A program made the position numbers and the translations under genes. Shown here one piece after another: positions 12,201 through 23,427 of a stretch of 64,000 nt of DNA (positions are counted from its first letter, which is position 1; each line of letters begins with the position of its first letter). The stretch comes from Artemia franciscana. Lineage: Eukaryota > Arthropoda > Branchiopoda > Anostraca > Artemiidae. Below the pieces are notes generated by a model that saw only the letters and a program-made list of their open reading frames with translations, had not been told where the DNA came from and ran no database searches. Where the stretch lies: contig NC_088873.1 of assembly GCF_032884065.1 (NCBI RefSeq), forward strand, positions 30,958,716 to 31,022,715, read 5' to 3'.

Positions 12201-15200
12201 GGGGGGGGGGGTTGGGCGGGCGAACCTAAAATCATGGAAAACGCTTAGATTGGAGGGATCAGGATGAAAATTGGTGGGAAAAATAAGCAGAAATAATTCT
12301 GAAAAATTAGGTATTTTTAACTTACAAACTGGTGATAATAAGCAGAAGTCTTAGATACGTGATTTACATAATTGGAACGGATCCGCTCAATTGGGGGGGG
12401 GGACAGTTGATTATGAAAAATTAGAAAAAATGACGTATTTTCAACTTATGAAGGAGTGATTGGATGTTCATGAAACTTCATATTTGGAAGGACCTCGTAA
12501 CTCAGATCTCTTATTTTAAATCTCAACCACATCCAGCATCATTGGGGGGGGGCAGTTGGGGGACCAGAAATCTTAGAAAATACTTAAAGTGGAGAGATCA
12601 GGATGAAACTGGATGGGAAGTATAAAAACCTGTCGAAGATACGTGACTGACATAACCGGACCGGATCTGCTCTCTTTGGTGGAGTTGGGGGGGGGGGTAA
12701 TTTTGAAAATTGAGGTATTTGTAACTTACAAAAGGGTGACCAGATCTTAATGAAATTTGATATTTAGAAGCATCTTGTGCTTTAAAGCTCTAATTTTAAA
12801 TTCCGACCAGATCCTTTGACATTGGGGGGAGTTGGAGGGGGGAAACCGGAATTCTTGGAAAACGTGAAAATTGGGGTATTTTTATTTTACAAATAGGTGA
12901 CCGGATCTTAATGAAATTTGATATTTAGTGCAAAACACTTGGAGTGGAGGAATGGGGATGAAGCTTGGTGGATAGAATAAGCAATGTCCTTGATACGTGA
13001 TTGACGTAACCGTACTGGATTCGCTCTCTTTGGGGGGAGGGGTTCAGTGATTTGGCGAGTTTGGTGTTTCCAGACGTGCTAGTTTGGTGTTTCCGGACGA
13101 TGAAAATTGGTAGGTGTGTCAGGGAGCCGAACGAATTTACTTGATAAAGTCGTTTTCCCAGATTCGACCATCTGGGGGGGGGGGGGGGCTAAAGGGAAAA
13201 GAAAAATTAGAAAAAATTAGGTATTTATAACTTAAGAGTGGGTGATCGGATCTTAATGAATTTTCATATTTAGAAGGACATCATGACTCAGAGCTCTTAT
13301 TTTATATCCTGACCGGCATTAAGCCTCTGACTTTCTTTTTAAATCAATCTGTTGATTCTTAGAATTTTGTTAGAGCTCATACCATATGAGCTCTTGGCTC
13401 GTAGCTCTTCTTGCCTCGTCACAAGTGCCATATGAGCTCTTAGCTCTTGTTGATGTTTTGCATGGATTCTTGACCACTCTTTGACTGGATTCATAATTCC
13501 AAATTTTTTGAGATCATCATACATTACGAAAGTACATAGAGACGGAGTACATAGAGAAAATGACAAAAAAAGGATTAAGAGAAAAAGAAGAAGAGAAATC
13601 ACAACTATCACAACAATTTATAAGCAATATCCATAAAACACTGAACTATTTTTACATACATATAACTTTAAATACCTCTGTGTAAGAAGGGGATACCATG
13701 GATAAAAACTGATCTTGCAATTGTGTTTTGAAATATGTTTTGATATAGCTATTGCTGAGTCAGCTATTTTGTAATTATGGGTTAATGCTGAATTTTGGGT
13801 CCGTGGGGGTTAATGAAGTAAATATTTTGCGAATTTGAAATATAGCCTACTAAATGGAGTTTATGTTTATCTGTTTGTGAGAAAATCTTCCAAAATGGTG
13901 CTGTGTATAGAAAATGTGGTAGTGCTTTTGAATCATATAGTTTAGCAAGGATTATTCAGTTGAAAATTTTTTTTATTTTGGACGATGGAAGCGTAAGGGT
14001 GATGGTTTCTTAATTGTTTTAATATCTTAACTATTTTTTTCTATTTTTTCTTCTATCTTCTATCAAACGTCATGTATAGCCACTGTGGTCTTAGAATGTG
14101 TTCAACTTGATTTTTTTTTGGACCGAACCTGGAGTTGGCTCGTTTTGCACTACGCCATGAAAGCTACGTTTTTCTGACTTAGTTTCTTTTGTAATGAGTA
14201 AGGCTGTAGCCCCTTTTGTTCTCATTCAGTACTTAGCTCTCTTTTACGCCTAGTCTGGACTTTGCCCTGTTTTGCACCACATCACAAAGATTATGTGCTT
14301 TTTCTAAGCTCTTCTTGATAAATGACCTTTTTGTAACAAAATGGGTGAAAATTATAATGAATTTCAGAAAAACTAGTTCATAATTGTGCTCACAGATTTT
14401 GACATTACAAACAGAAAGAATCTAGATTTTTCCAAGAATAGTCCCCAATGTGTTAAATATGGATTTTAAAATATAGCTATAAATATAGAAATATATATGT
14501 ACAGAGAGGAGTGTATAAAAATGACAAAGGAGTCCTTCAGTTGGTGTGAAATTCCTCAGGAAACAGGAACATGTTCAGTATAGGAATGTTTATATGTCCC
14601 ATTCTCTACAATCGTCATGGCCTGTGAGGAAAACTCTTCAGAAATTGGGTAGTTGAATTTTTATTCCTTTTGCAGTCTTTAATGGGAATGTTCTTCTATA
14701 CTCACAGTGTTGCTTTTGCTGAAGACTTAGGGCTGGAGCACCCTTATGATGACTACGAAAAGTTCCAGACTGATGCTGATGCTAAATTCTTACAGGTTAG
14801 TTCCCATTGTCGTTTTTAATTTAAAACAGAGGAAATGTTGACCTCTTACTCGGAATTTAATCTACCTTCAAGATTAAATGAAAACAAGTGTTTCTGATGA
14901 AAGAATTGACATTTTAAAATTTAAAAGAACTCACGTTATTCTATGTATTATGTGGCTTGTCACTCTCCCATGTCCACTGTGTTTTTCACTAAAATTTCAC
15001 TGGTGCTTTGATAAAAGCCTTGTAGAATGTAACAAATGCAGCTAGTTTGTAATGGAAGGGTTTATTTGCTCATTATCTTTCCAACATTTGGCGAAAAAAT
15101 ATTATTGTTATTGTTATTTGAATATTAAATATTTATATAAATAAAATATAAATTATTTTATATATTATATTATTATATATATATTAAATATATTATATTA

Positions 15201-18200
15201 TATAATATATTCATTATATTATATAAATTAAATATAAAAAATATTAAATGTTATAAATATTATTGTCATTGTTTAAAGCAAGTACGACTCAATGAGCCAT
15301 TTCATCTTCAAAGCTTTAAGTAGCTTTAGAGCATTGTTTTTTAAATCATTTAGATAGAGAGGGAAAAGCCAATCTTTAGCATAAATACTGGATGGTTGAG
15401 CAGAGTGGAAGTCTATTATAGGGTAGCTTACTTGTTCTCAATTTTAAGTCTCTCCCCCCCCCCTTCTCTAAAAGAATAATTCTTTTCCTGAAAGATCTAG
15501 TTTGATTTTCTAGATATGAGACAAAACAGGGTATACTTTTCAAAACTCATTTAAAACTCTACATTCTAATGAAACCTACTGACTGTGTGCAATCTCACTG
15601 ATAAGGTATAGTCATTAGCCTTCAGGCAAAAAGCTCATCCTCTCATATGGGCATCCAAAAGCCAACTGACTGATCTGATCTCTGCTCTCAAGGGAACTAT
15701 TGTTTTAGGGACAGTAGGGAAACACTCTAAAGTGTGCAGAATCATGACATAGTTTTCAGATTAGCTCTTGCTAAGCACGGTCAATTATGTATAATAGACT
15801 GAAAGATTAGCTGTACAGAAAATTTGGTTTGATTCCATATTTTCCACTTTCTGTTATAGTTAAAGGAAGGTTAAAATGGTGGGATCACATTATTTGGATC
15901 AAAGGTTGCTATAAGTCTTGCTTTTTGACAGTCCTCAATTGGTTTCGGAAGGAGTTTGTGGAGTGGAGGAAGAGCATGTGCAGTTGCGTTTAGGATAAAT
16001 AAATGTTATCCTAAAAGTTCTAAGATCACCGTGCCCTGCGATGACAAAACAAAGAAGAGAATCTTAAAAATAAATAACAGATCTCTGGCCAATGGAAAAC
16101 TATATTTTTCTAGATGTTGGGTTACTGCAGTGCCAGTTCCGGCCTCTCTGCCAGTTCGGCAATGGGTTGTCAGCAGTGCTTTTCATCTTAGCCGTCGTCA
16201 GATGCTATTCCATCAGTCAGTTTGATTAAATATGAGAAATGAACACGGTTGAAAATTAATCAATGGTTTTCATTAAATAATTCACATTACAATGAAAAAA
16301 GTATCTGTTTTTGTGTCTATTTCGTCACATTCACTTAAAAGAAAGAATAATAATGAAAAACACCTGGTGGCCGTAATATTTGTAATAATTTGTGTGATAA
16401 TTATTGTGATAATGGTCTGTAGGCCATGCTAATCCTTGTGGCCCTGCACCTTGCATATTCCAAATAATACCTCTGTTTTAGACACTCTTTCCTTTGTGTC
16501 TAATCTCGTACTTTGATTATATTTGGGTATCATTATGGAAAGTAGAAAGTAAATTAATTAAATTTGCTAAATATTGGAAAGTCTTCTGAATAATTATTTT
16601 TGTCTGAAAATAAGAACAGTTAAACAACAATACAGATTGGCCCGTGTTTCATGCTATTGATTGATACCGTGCAGAGTTATATCTAAAGAAGCATTTTATC
16701 ATGCTTTTCAACACTTCTAACTGTAGGAGCTGCTTTTTTTTACATGAGAGTATTCGTTTATATTTTCTACAGTTGTCCTGTTGCTTGATTTTTTTTTTAT
16801 CTGTTGTATAAGAGTTCCAGATGTACTCGAAATGGTATTTTTATCAATGCTCGAAATGGCAATGTCTTCATTTTCAAGAAAAGTTAATCATTTATTTTGT
16901 TTAAGTTCGATTTTACTTTTTTTCTATTTTTAGTCATCTTTTAATAAAGAGTTCCAAATGAACTCGAAAACTTCATTATTTGTTTTTGTAAAAAAAATTT
17001 CTCTGACTGCTTTTAAGAAAAGTTTATCACTTGTTTTTGTTTCTTTTAGTTTGAGCTTGGAAATGACTGACAGCATGGTCTAAGAAATTATAGGCAACAC
17101 AATAGAGCTTCCTAAGTAAAGATCGAAGTGACTTCGATGTATTTTTTTTTCCTGGTCAATTTGTATGAAAGGGGTGGTCATAGAAACTTCTGAGGGAACT
17201 CACTCGAGTCGAAAAGTTCGACAAATATGCTTCCGGCTATATTTGCTCCCTATGCCATGTTTTCCTAGAATTTTTATGAATGTACTCTGAAAATAAAAGG
17301 CGGGATCCAATTGAAAATTTGGAGAGTCCAGAAAGGGGAGGGGGTTTCTAAATGTTGACTTGGAGGGGGCAGAGTAAGTAAAAAAAATTACATGTGTCCA
17401 GCTCATCGAAATATTCTGCCTTCAATATCTTGGGAACTGCTTCGAAGATGTAATTGAAACTTTCGATAACTATTGGAGAAAGGAAGGGAGAAGGCTGGCA
17501 AATCGAAATGCAAATTTAATATTTGTGGAGGGGGAAGAGTCAAAACAGTTTGTGTTTTTAATCCAGACAAAAGTAAATGTTTTTCTGATTCAAATTGATT
17601 TTCTTTCTTTTTGTTGTTGTTCTTGTTTAAGTTCTGACAAACAGAGATCACAGTGTTGAAATTGCATATCCCCTTCAGTGACACGTAAAGGCCACTCAAA
17701 CAGTTTAGGTATTTTGAGAGGGAGGGGAGGGGACGGGAAGCACCATTATTACTTGTAAACCTTGATTAGACTTTAGACGTCATTTTTTTGTTGTGTTGCT
17801 CATTATACAACTAAAAAAACACTGCTCGAAATATAATCATTTTATTAAAGTGCAGAAGCCCATCTTGACCTATAGAAGGCTTGGTCCTGTTCATTTTTGT
17901 GGCAATTTTTGTTCGTTTTCAGTTTTCCTTGTTTATTTATTTTAATTTCTGTTTGTTTTTTGGGTGTCATCTATTTATTGACACTAAGTTTTGTTCGTTT
18001 TAAGTTTGAATCATGATATGACTTAATTCCTGCTCGTTTTTATGGCATTTGGTATTAACCAAGTGACATATAGCAATCGCAAATTCTGTCGCTCTGTCGG
18101 TCCTGGTTTTGCTACTTTAGGCATTTCCAGGTAAGCTAGGACGATGAAATTTGGCAGGCGTATCAGGGACCGGACCAGATTAAATTAGAAAAAGTATTTT

Positions 18201-21200
18201 AAATTTTAAGTATTTTTAACTTACGAACAGTTGATCATATCTTAGTGAAATTTGATGTTTGGAAGGATATCATGTCTCAAAGCTGTTATTTTAAATCCCG
18301 ACCGGATCTGGTGACATTGGGGGGGGGGAGCTGGGAGGGGGAAACCTAAAATTTTGGAAAACACTTAGAGTGGAGGGATCGGGATGAAACCTGGTCGGAA
18401 AAATAAGCACAAGTCCTAGATACATGATTGACATAACCGGAACGGATCCGCTCTCTTTGGGGTAGTTGGGGGGGGGGTAATTCTGAAAAATTAGAAAAAA
18501 TGAGGCATTTTTAACTTACGAACGGGCTATCAAATCTCAACTAAATTTGATATTTAGAAGGATATTGTGACTCAGAGCTCTTATTTTAAATTCCGACCAG
18601 ATCTGGTGACATTGGGGGGGGGGGAGTTGGGAGGGGGAAAGCTAAAACTTGGAAAACACTTAGAGTGGAAGGATCGGGATGAAACTTTGTGGGAAAAATT
18701 AGCACAAGTCCTATATACATGATTGACATAATCGGAACGGATTCGCTCTCTGTGGGGTATTTGGGGGGGGGGGTTAATTCTGAAAAATTAGAAAAATGAG
18801 GTATTTTTAACTTACGAACGGGTAATCGGATCTCAATGAAATTTGATATTTTGAAGGATATCGTGTCTCAAAGGTCTCATTTTAAATCCCGACCGGATCT
18901 GGTGACATTTGGGGGAGTTTGGGGTGGGGGAACCTAAAATCATGGAAAACGCTTAGATTGGAGGGATCAGGATGAAATTTGGTGGGAAAAATAAGCCGAA
19001 GTCTTAGATACGTGATTCACATAATTGGAACGGATCCGCTATATTGCGGGGGGGAGGGAGTTAATTCTGAAAAATTAGAAAAAATGACGCATTTTTGACT
19101 TACGAAGGAGTGATCGGATCTTCATGAAATTTCATATTTAGAAGGACCTTGTAACTCAGATCTCTTATTTTAAATCTCAACTGGATCAAGCGTGAATCAA
19201 GGCAGTTGGGGGGGGGACCGGAAATCATAGAAAATACTTAAAGCGGTGAGATCAGGATGAAACTGGATGGGAAGAATAGAAACCTGTCTAAGATACGTGA
19301 CTGACATAACCAGACCAGATCTGCTCTCTTTGGTTGAGTTGGGGGGGGGGGGAGGGGGGTAATTTTGAAAATTGAGATATTTGTAACTTACGAAAGGGTG
19401 ACCAGATCTTAATGAAATTTGATATTTAGAAGGATCTTGTGCTTTAAAGCTCTAATTTTAAATTCCGACCAGGTCCTCTGACATTTGGGGTATTTGGAGG
19501 GGGAAACCGGAACTCTTGAAAAACGTGAAAATTGGGGTATTTTTATCTTACGAATAGGCGATCGGATCTTAATGAAATTTGATATTTAGAAGGAATTTAT
19601 GTCTCAAAGCTCTTATTACAAATCCCGAACAGATCTTTTGACATTGGGGGAAGTTGGAGGGGGAAATCTTGGAAAACACTTGGAGTGGAGGAATCGGGAT
19701 GAAGCTTGGTGGATAGAATAAGCAAATGTCGTTGATACATGATTGACAGAGCCGTACTGGATTTGCTCTCTTTGAGGGAGTTGGGGGGAGGGGCTCAGTG
19801 ATTTGGCGAGTTTGGTGCATTTGGACGTGCTAGGACGATGAAAATTGGTAGGTGTGTCAGGGAGCTGCACAATTTGACTTGATAAAGTCGTTTTCCCAGA
19901 TTCGACCATCTGGGGGGCTAAAGGGAGAGGAAAACTTCGAAAAAATTAAGTATTTATAACTTACGAGTGGGTGATCAGATCTTAATGAATTTTGATATTA
20001 GAAGGACATCTTGACTCAGAGCTGTTATTTTAAATCCTGACCGGCATTAAGCCTCTTATTTTCTTTTTTAAATCAATCTATTGATTCATAGAATTATGTT
20101 AGAGCTCATACCAAATGATCTCTTGGCTCTTAACTCTTCTTGCCTCGTCACAAGTGCCATATGAGCTCTTAGCTCTTGTTTGATTTTAATAAAGCTGTTC
20201 AACTTCTTTTTAAATATGTTTTTATTTTAAACTTAATTTTCCACTAAAGGAGAAAATTGAAAAAGGTTTTTAGCTATAGTTTAGCAATCATCTAACCGAA
20301 AAAATGTTTACGATTTGTGTGTGTGTGTGTGTGTGTCTGTGTGTATCATGTGTAGTATGTATAATACGTTTCAGTACATTCTGGGATAGAATTAGTTGTT
20401 TGGCATCAATTTTTCTTTTGTAATTTCGTTGTGTAGTTGGGATTTCAAAAAAATTTCTGATGAATTTCCAAGTTAAAAGTCTGTTTAAGTTTTGATGCCA
20501 GAATACAACACATTAAAAAATGGAGTTTGTCAGTGTAGCTTTTGAATGTCTGACATACAGTTTGGCTATTGAGTTTTCTTTCCTTTTTGCTTTAAAAAAA
20601 AAAAAAAAAATGTGTTAATCAAATGAAAGTAAAGAGGATTGAAGCTTAAAACTAACAGAAGGCGTTGTGTGTATAAGGGATAAGATCTAGGTGGGTCTAT
20701 TGGCAAGGGGAGAGTAAATTACCCCCTCCCCTCTTCTGTTACATTCCCCGTCCCAGATTTGAAATATTTTTTTCGGATTTTGGTTGAAAAATACTACTTT
20801 TTTGTATTTTAATCGGAAAATTCCTTTTTGAGGATTTGCCATTGAAAAGTACCCTTTTTAGAACATCTCCTCTTACCTCTTGCTCTCTGCACTAAAGTTT
20901 GACTGCTTTATAAAAAAAGTGATTGATTAAAACTTAATATGTTTGTTTTAATATCATCTTCAAGGTTGTCCTAAATACACACGGTCTGATTGAAGTAAAT
21001 TTGCTTTTCAGCATAGGGTTTTCCTAACTAAGATGGAGGCTGTTGACCCGTCGAATTTCCGCTTTTACACTTATATTTTTAACGCACTCATTTTTCATAG
21101 TGGTATGATGTATATGGTTCACGTTTCCGATAAACACTACGCTTCCCTCAATCACTAACCATAATTATTTGATAACACTCATCATATAAATTTTGGAAGT

Positions 21201-22031
21201 ATGAGCCTGAAAATTCTTTTTTCGAAGTTTTGGCTATGGTCGGCACGAAAGATTCACTTCCGTCCAGATAGCTGGTGCATAACTGTGCAATCCATGCAGC
21301 CGTCAGTTTTACTCGATAAATGGTGTTTACTAACGTTCTCTTTCACTGACGTGTAGAAATGAATGTGCCACTGTGTGCAGCGGTACAAACTGGAACTGGG
21401 AAGGCTATTTAAATAACCTTTCGATAGTTCTTAGTCAATTAACTTCCTCATAATTTCTCTTCCAATTTTTTTGGCCCTATTCAAGCCAAATTTGTTTGTT
21501 TTGGTGACGGAATGACAGCGATCGACACTTCGCTTGTGGTTCGGTCTTTTTGTTACCTAAAAACTGCACTAGAAATTGAAATTTTCGTAAAGATTAGGAC
21601 TCTCCTGACAACCTTTGATCACTGGTATGATACCATCCCCCCTAAGAAAATAAAAATAAAGAGTAGCTTTAAACCAGTTTTTGGTGCTTAGATATTTCGA
21701 ATTTTATGGTATAGTTCGCTTTGTTTATCTTTTAAAAATGAGTTTTACATTGGACTAAAAAAAAGAAATTTTTTTTATTGTGTTGATTTTTTTAGAGTTG
21801 TGGTTGCTATTCTAGGGTTTTGATTTTAGTTATATTTCGTCATCACAAATTGTTTTTATTCCTGTTTGATCAGTATATACTATTAAGCTTATTGACAGAC
21901 CTTCTTGTCATTTCTATTTTATTTTTATTTTTCAGAATGCACTGAATTGCTGGATAGCTGCTTGTATTTATGTGGTGACTTTGTGTTTTTCAGTTCATCA
22001 GTTCTGGCTGAATAATAGAACTTCTGTGTGA
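6132..22031 (+). CDS. RNASEK: Ribonuclease kappa, complete gene in three coding exons
   Basis: Join of 6132-6200, 14676-14795 and 21936-22031, giving a 94-residue protein, close to the ~95-98 residues usual for the family. RNase kappa is a small two-pass membrane protein first described as an endoribonuclease in insects and later found as a V-ATPase Vo-associated subunit. Seen in sequence: an N-terminal CGPK motif at residues 4-7, a first hydrophobic helix at about 8-30, a short acidic loop (AEDLGLEHPYDDYEKF, about 37-52) and a second helix at about 64-86 opening with NALNCWIAACIYV, the family's most conserved block. All three exons are phase 0 with canonical GT-AG borders and no frame damage. 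The introns are about 8.5 and 7.1 kb and hold the LINE and G-tract repeats described separately. I found no convincing AATAAA downstream. Identity is by recall of the family, not by search. Confidence 0.9.
6600..9165 (-). mobile_element. Non-LTR retrotransposon, CR1/Jockey type, 5'-truncated
   Basis: Read on the minus strand, the order is the end of an endonuclease/exonuclease/phosphatase domain (ITGDFNFP near 9080, SSDHLVIL near 8840), a linker, a complete reverse transcriptase, and the C-terminal RGHSLKL...FKFHLDRGW block (6740-6890) typical of CR1-like LINEs. The 5' part of the endonuclease is missing, as expected of incomplete target-primed integration. The right edge meets the G-tract repeat at about 9160. 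The left edge in the 3' UTR, past the stop at 6706-6708, is uncertain; I saw no clear poly-A tail or target-site duplication. Confidence 0.85.
6706..9160 (-). pseudogene. LINE endonuclease-reverse transcriptase, inactivated
   Basis: Recognisable motifs in order (minus strand): GDFN and SDH of the endonuclease; NKSKGPDSVHP; a WKTSYITPIHKKG block; QHGFRSGRS; motif A, here LLNLSKAFEK; PQGTILGP; the catalytic YADD box (about 7510); NERDLGVIVD (about 7290). Lesions seen: an in-frame TAG at 9053-9055, a frameshift in an A8 homopolymer near 8486-8493, an in-frame TAA at 7843-7845, a frameshift near 7676-7683, a TGA at 7410-7412 where the family has tryptophan, and a further frameshift near 7150. The catalytic aspartate of motif A is asparagine. 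The element is dead but not very old, since most of the frame is still readable. Confidence 0.88.
9160..10515 (+). repeat. G/C-tract tandem repeat, block 2, with hairpin end
   Basis: Same family and orientation as the block at 1-900. It starts with the segment 'ccaattttcattgtcctagc', continues through about four modules with C-runs up to about 17 nt (10311-10327), and ends in 'gattgctatatgtcacttgg' followed by a perfect 8-bp hairpin (cacttggt at 10485-10492, accaagtg at 10497-10504). The same hairpin terminus ends other repeats at 18041, 47205 and 57468. Confidence 0.8.
10540..10665 (+). repeat. Fragment of the 31-35 kb tandem repeat family
   Basis: Contains 'gaaggtatagttattgggtc', 'tttggatcaggtgattttgg', 'ttgccctcca' and 'cacttaaaaaaggcaataag', the same phrases as in the array at 31255-34940 and in a fragment at 43985-44090. 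Confidence 0.6.
11810..13465 (-). repeat. G/C-tract tandem repeat, block 3 (inverted)
   Basis: Inverse orientation to block 2. Modules contain 'gtggagggatcgggatgaaa', 'acataaccggaacggatccg' and G-runs of 8-16. It ends on the right in 'gaccggcattaagcctc' and 'agctcataccatatgagc', the same terminus as 20035-20180. The hairpin end is missing on the left, so this copy is truncated. Blocks 2 and 3 face each other 1.3 kb apart inside RNASEK intron 1 and could pair in the pre-mRNA. Confidence 0.8.
13466..14675. other. End of intron 1, nothing identified
   Basis: AT-rich. The minus-strand open frame at 13339-13611 overlaps the terminus of the repeat and is not credible. The last bases are the polypyrimidine tract and AG of the RNASEK exon 2 acceptor. 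Confidence 0.5.
14676..14795 (+). CDS. RNASEK: RNASEK exon 2
   Basis: 40 codons, phase 0 at both ends. Acceptor: a T-rich tract ending tgcag. Donor: CAG followed by gttagt. It encodes the end of membrane helix 1 (SLMGMFFYTHSVAFAEDLG) and the acidic loop (EHPYDDYEKFQTDADAKFLQ), matching the family's 'FF..HS...IED' region. Confidence 0.9.
14796..18040. other. First half of RNASEK intron 2
   Basis: No gene seen. It includes a nearly pure A/T stretch at about 15110-15260 with overlapping tatata/attata palindromes, and a C10 run near 15455. The frames at plus 15956-16225 and minus 17200-17699 have no family resemblance and no splice context. Confidence 0.5.
15110..15260. repeat. AT-only low-complexity stretch
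   Basis: About 150 bases almost without G or C, made of ttatata/aaatatt steps in a quasi-palindromic arrangement that could extrude a cruciform. Confidence 0.7.
18041..20180 (-). repeat. Near-complete 2.1-kb G-tract repeat element
   Basis: The only copy in the window with both ends. The left end is the hairpin terminus in reverse (tatggcatttggtattaacc, then aagtgacatatagcaatcgc). The right end is the 'gaccggcattaagcctc ... atgagctcttagctcttg' segment also seen at 13315-13465. Between them lie about seven modules of roughly 290 bp, each with a G-run of 8-16, 'agtggagggatcgggatgaa' and 'cataaccggaacggatccg'. I see no transposase and no target-site duplication. It sits in RNASEK intron 2, inverted relative to the gene. 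Confidence 0.8.
20181..21935. other. Rest of RNASEK intron 2
   Basis: AT-rich with no gene seen. A (GT)n microsatellite lies at about 20316-20345. The intron ends in a long T-rich tract and ttcag at 21935. Confidence 0.55.
20316..20345. repeat. (GT)n microsatellite
   Basis: About ten GT units followed by an imperfect tgtgtgtatcatgtgtag tail. Confidence 0.85.
21936..22031 (+). CDS. RNASEK: RNASEK exon 3 (stop codon exon)
   Basis: 31 codons plus TGA at 22029-22031, phase 0, acceptor tttttcag. It encodes NALNCWIAACIYVVTLCFS (membrane helix 2) and the tail HQFWLNNRTSV, aligning by eye with the family's 'NCxIAAxxY' helix and short basic tail. Confidence 0.9.
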   Translation, partial: NALNCWIAACIYVVTLCFSVHQFWLNNRTSV

Positions 22032-22188
22032 GATCACTTTGACGTATTGTTCTTTGTTTCTTTTTTTCATTCCATTTTGTTGTTGTCGTCTAGAATTATA
22101 ATTCCGTTTTAAGTTTTTTTTTCTGAAGTTTCTTTGGTTAGATATTTCCCTGTTTAGTGTCCTGGATCTTAGAATGTGGAAAAACATG

Positions 22189-22700
22189 GCAGTCAAGGAG
22201 GCACACTCGTGCCTCTATAAAGAGGCGAACCACGACAATGTTAAGCGATCTACGGTTCCAGTAGTCGCAGAGGGATGGGGAGGGATGCATTTCGTAGCCC
22301 GAGCTCCAACTAAGAAACCTGCCAAATTTCATCCCCCTCCGACTTTTCCTTCATGGGGAAAATCTGGCCGAAAGTTTCGACCCACCAACCCCAGCCCCCC
22401 TTTAACGTTGTCCGATCGGGCTGAAATTCACAAGTTGAGGTCCCCTAGAGCCCAGGAGCTTATCCGCGAAATTTCAGCTCGATTCGATAATTCCTTCCCT
22501 GTTTTCCAGAAACCACGCATAGCCACTTCATTTTCATACTCTTTTTTTTTCTGCCATGCCTACAGGTCACAGCCGACATCGGATCTGGGTGTACGAAGAC
22601 TCATTCGACACGGAATTCTCCGAGTAAGTTTCCTTGAAAGTTTCGTAGGAAAATCTTAACCCCCCGAAAGTTTCGACCCCCCAACCCCACCCCACCCCCT
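22189..22700 (+). repeat. Repeat with GAGGCAC hairpin and exon-like insert, copy 1
   Basis: Starts with a 7-bp hairpin (gaggcac-actc-gtgcctc), followed by 'agaggcgaaccacgacaatg'. Near its end a segment at 22566-22623 is bordered by a T-rich/cctacag acceptor and a gagtaagt donor-like sequence and can be read HRIWVYEDSFDTEFSE. Copy 2 is at 25855-26320, and a fragment of the final part is at 26720-26860. The 161-codon frame at 22174-22659 simply follows this repeat and is not supported as a gene. Confidence 0.75.
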
Positions 22701-23000
22701 TTAAAGTTTTTTACCTTTTTTAGTTTTTTTAGTATTTTCTTTTTATTTTTTTTATTCCCTGTGTCCCGGTCTGTATATACATTTGTTTTTGAATTGGTAT
22801 ATGATGAAATAATTTTTTTGTTTTTTTCTTTTTAGTTTTTTTTGGTTTTTACCTTTTTTATTTTTTTTCTTTTTTCTTTTTAGTTTTTTTTTCAGTTTTT
22901 ACCTTTTTTAGTTTTTTTATTTTTATTTTTTTTTAGTTTTCTTTTTCCCCTTTATTTTTCATTTTTTTTCTTTTTTTTAGTTTTTCTTCTTTTGTATTAA

Positions 23001-23080
23001 TGCTAAAGCCAAGGTTCGAACCTGGAACCTCTCGGACCTATAATCTGGAACATAACGCTTTACCAACTCAGCTACTTCGG
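23001..23080 (-). repeat. tRNA-derived element, copy 1
   Basis: On the minus strand, an acceptor-like pair (gccgaag with ctttagc), an intact D arm and box A (tagctgagttggtaaagcg) and a T arm with box B (ggttcgaacc). The anticodon stem does not pair and the middle is long, so it is not a working tRNA; I read it as a tRNA-derived SINE-like module. Four more copies sit in the same Helitron context. Confidence 0.6.
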
Positions 23081-23347
23081 ATTGAATACATTTACCTTTT
23101 TTATTTTTTTTTTTTGTTCTCTTTTTCTCCTTTATTTTTCAGTTTTTTCCTTTTTTAGTTTTTTTCTATTTCAGTTTTTAGTTTTTTTTTATTAATTTTA
23201 TTTTTTTTTCTTTTTAGTTTTTTTGTAGTTTTTACCTTTTTTGTAGTTTTTTTTTAGTTTTTTTTCTTTTTTAGTTTTTAGTTTTTTTAACTTTTTTTAG
23301 TTTTTTTTTAGTTTTTTACCTTTTTTTTAGTTTTTCTTTTGTATTAA

Positions 23348-23427
23348 TGCTAAAGCCAAGGTTCGAACCTGGAACCTCTCGGACCTAGAACCTGGAACAT
23401 AACGCTTTACCAACTCAGCTACTTCGG
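23348..23427 (-). repeat. tRNA-derived element, copy 2
   Basis: Same as copy 1 with a few substitutions; box B ggttcgaacc intact. It lies 350 bp from copy 1 within T-rich arrays. Confidence 0.6.

Larger units (their letters stand above)
6201..14675 (+). other. RNASEK: RNASEK intron 1 (8.5 kb)
   Basis: Begins gtaagtatag and ends in a T-rich tract and tgcag. It holds an antisense LINE (about 6600-9165), a sense block of the G-tract repeat (9160-10515), a small piece of the 31-35 kb tandem repeat (about 10540-10660) and an inverted block of the G-tract repeat (11810-13465). The stretches 10670-11800 and 13640-14670 contain no gene that I can support. Confidence 0.85.

Noticed and set aside
13339-13611. 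90-codon minus frame with a hydrophobic start
   Set aside because: Its C-terminal half is the terminus of the G-tract repeat (QELRAHMALVTRQEELRA); no splice or family support.
15956-16225. 89-codon plus frame in RNASEK intron 2
   Set aside because: No recognisable domain, no splice-bounded exon and no repeat partner; could be chance.
22174-22659. 161-codon open frame on the plus strand
   Set aside because: It spans the hairpin-start repeat; the second copy of the repeat at 25855 does not keep the frame.
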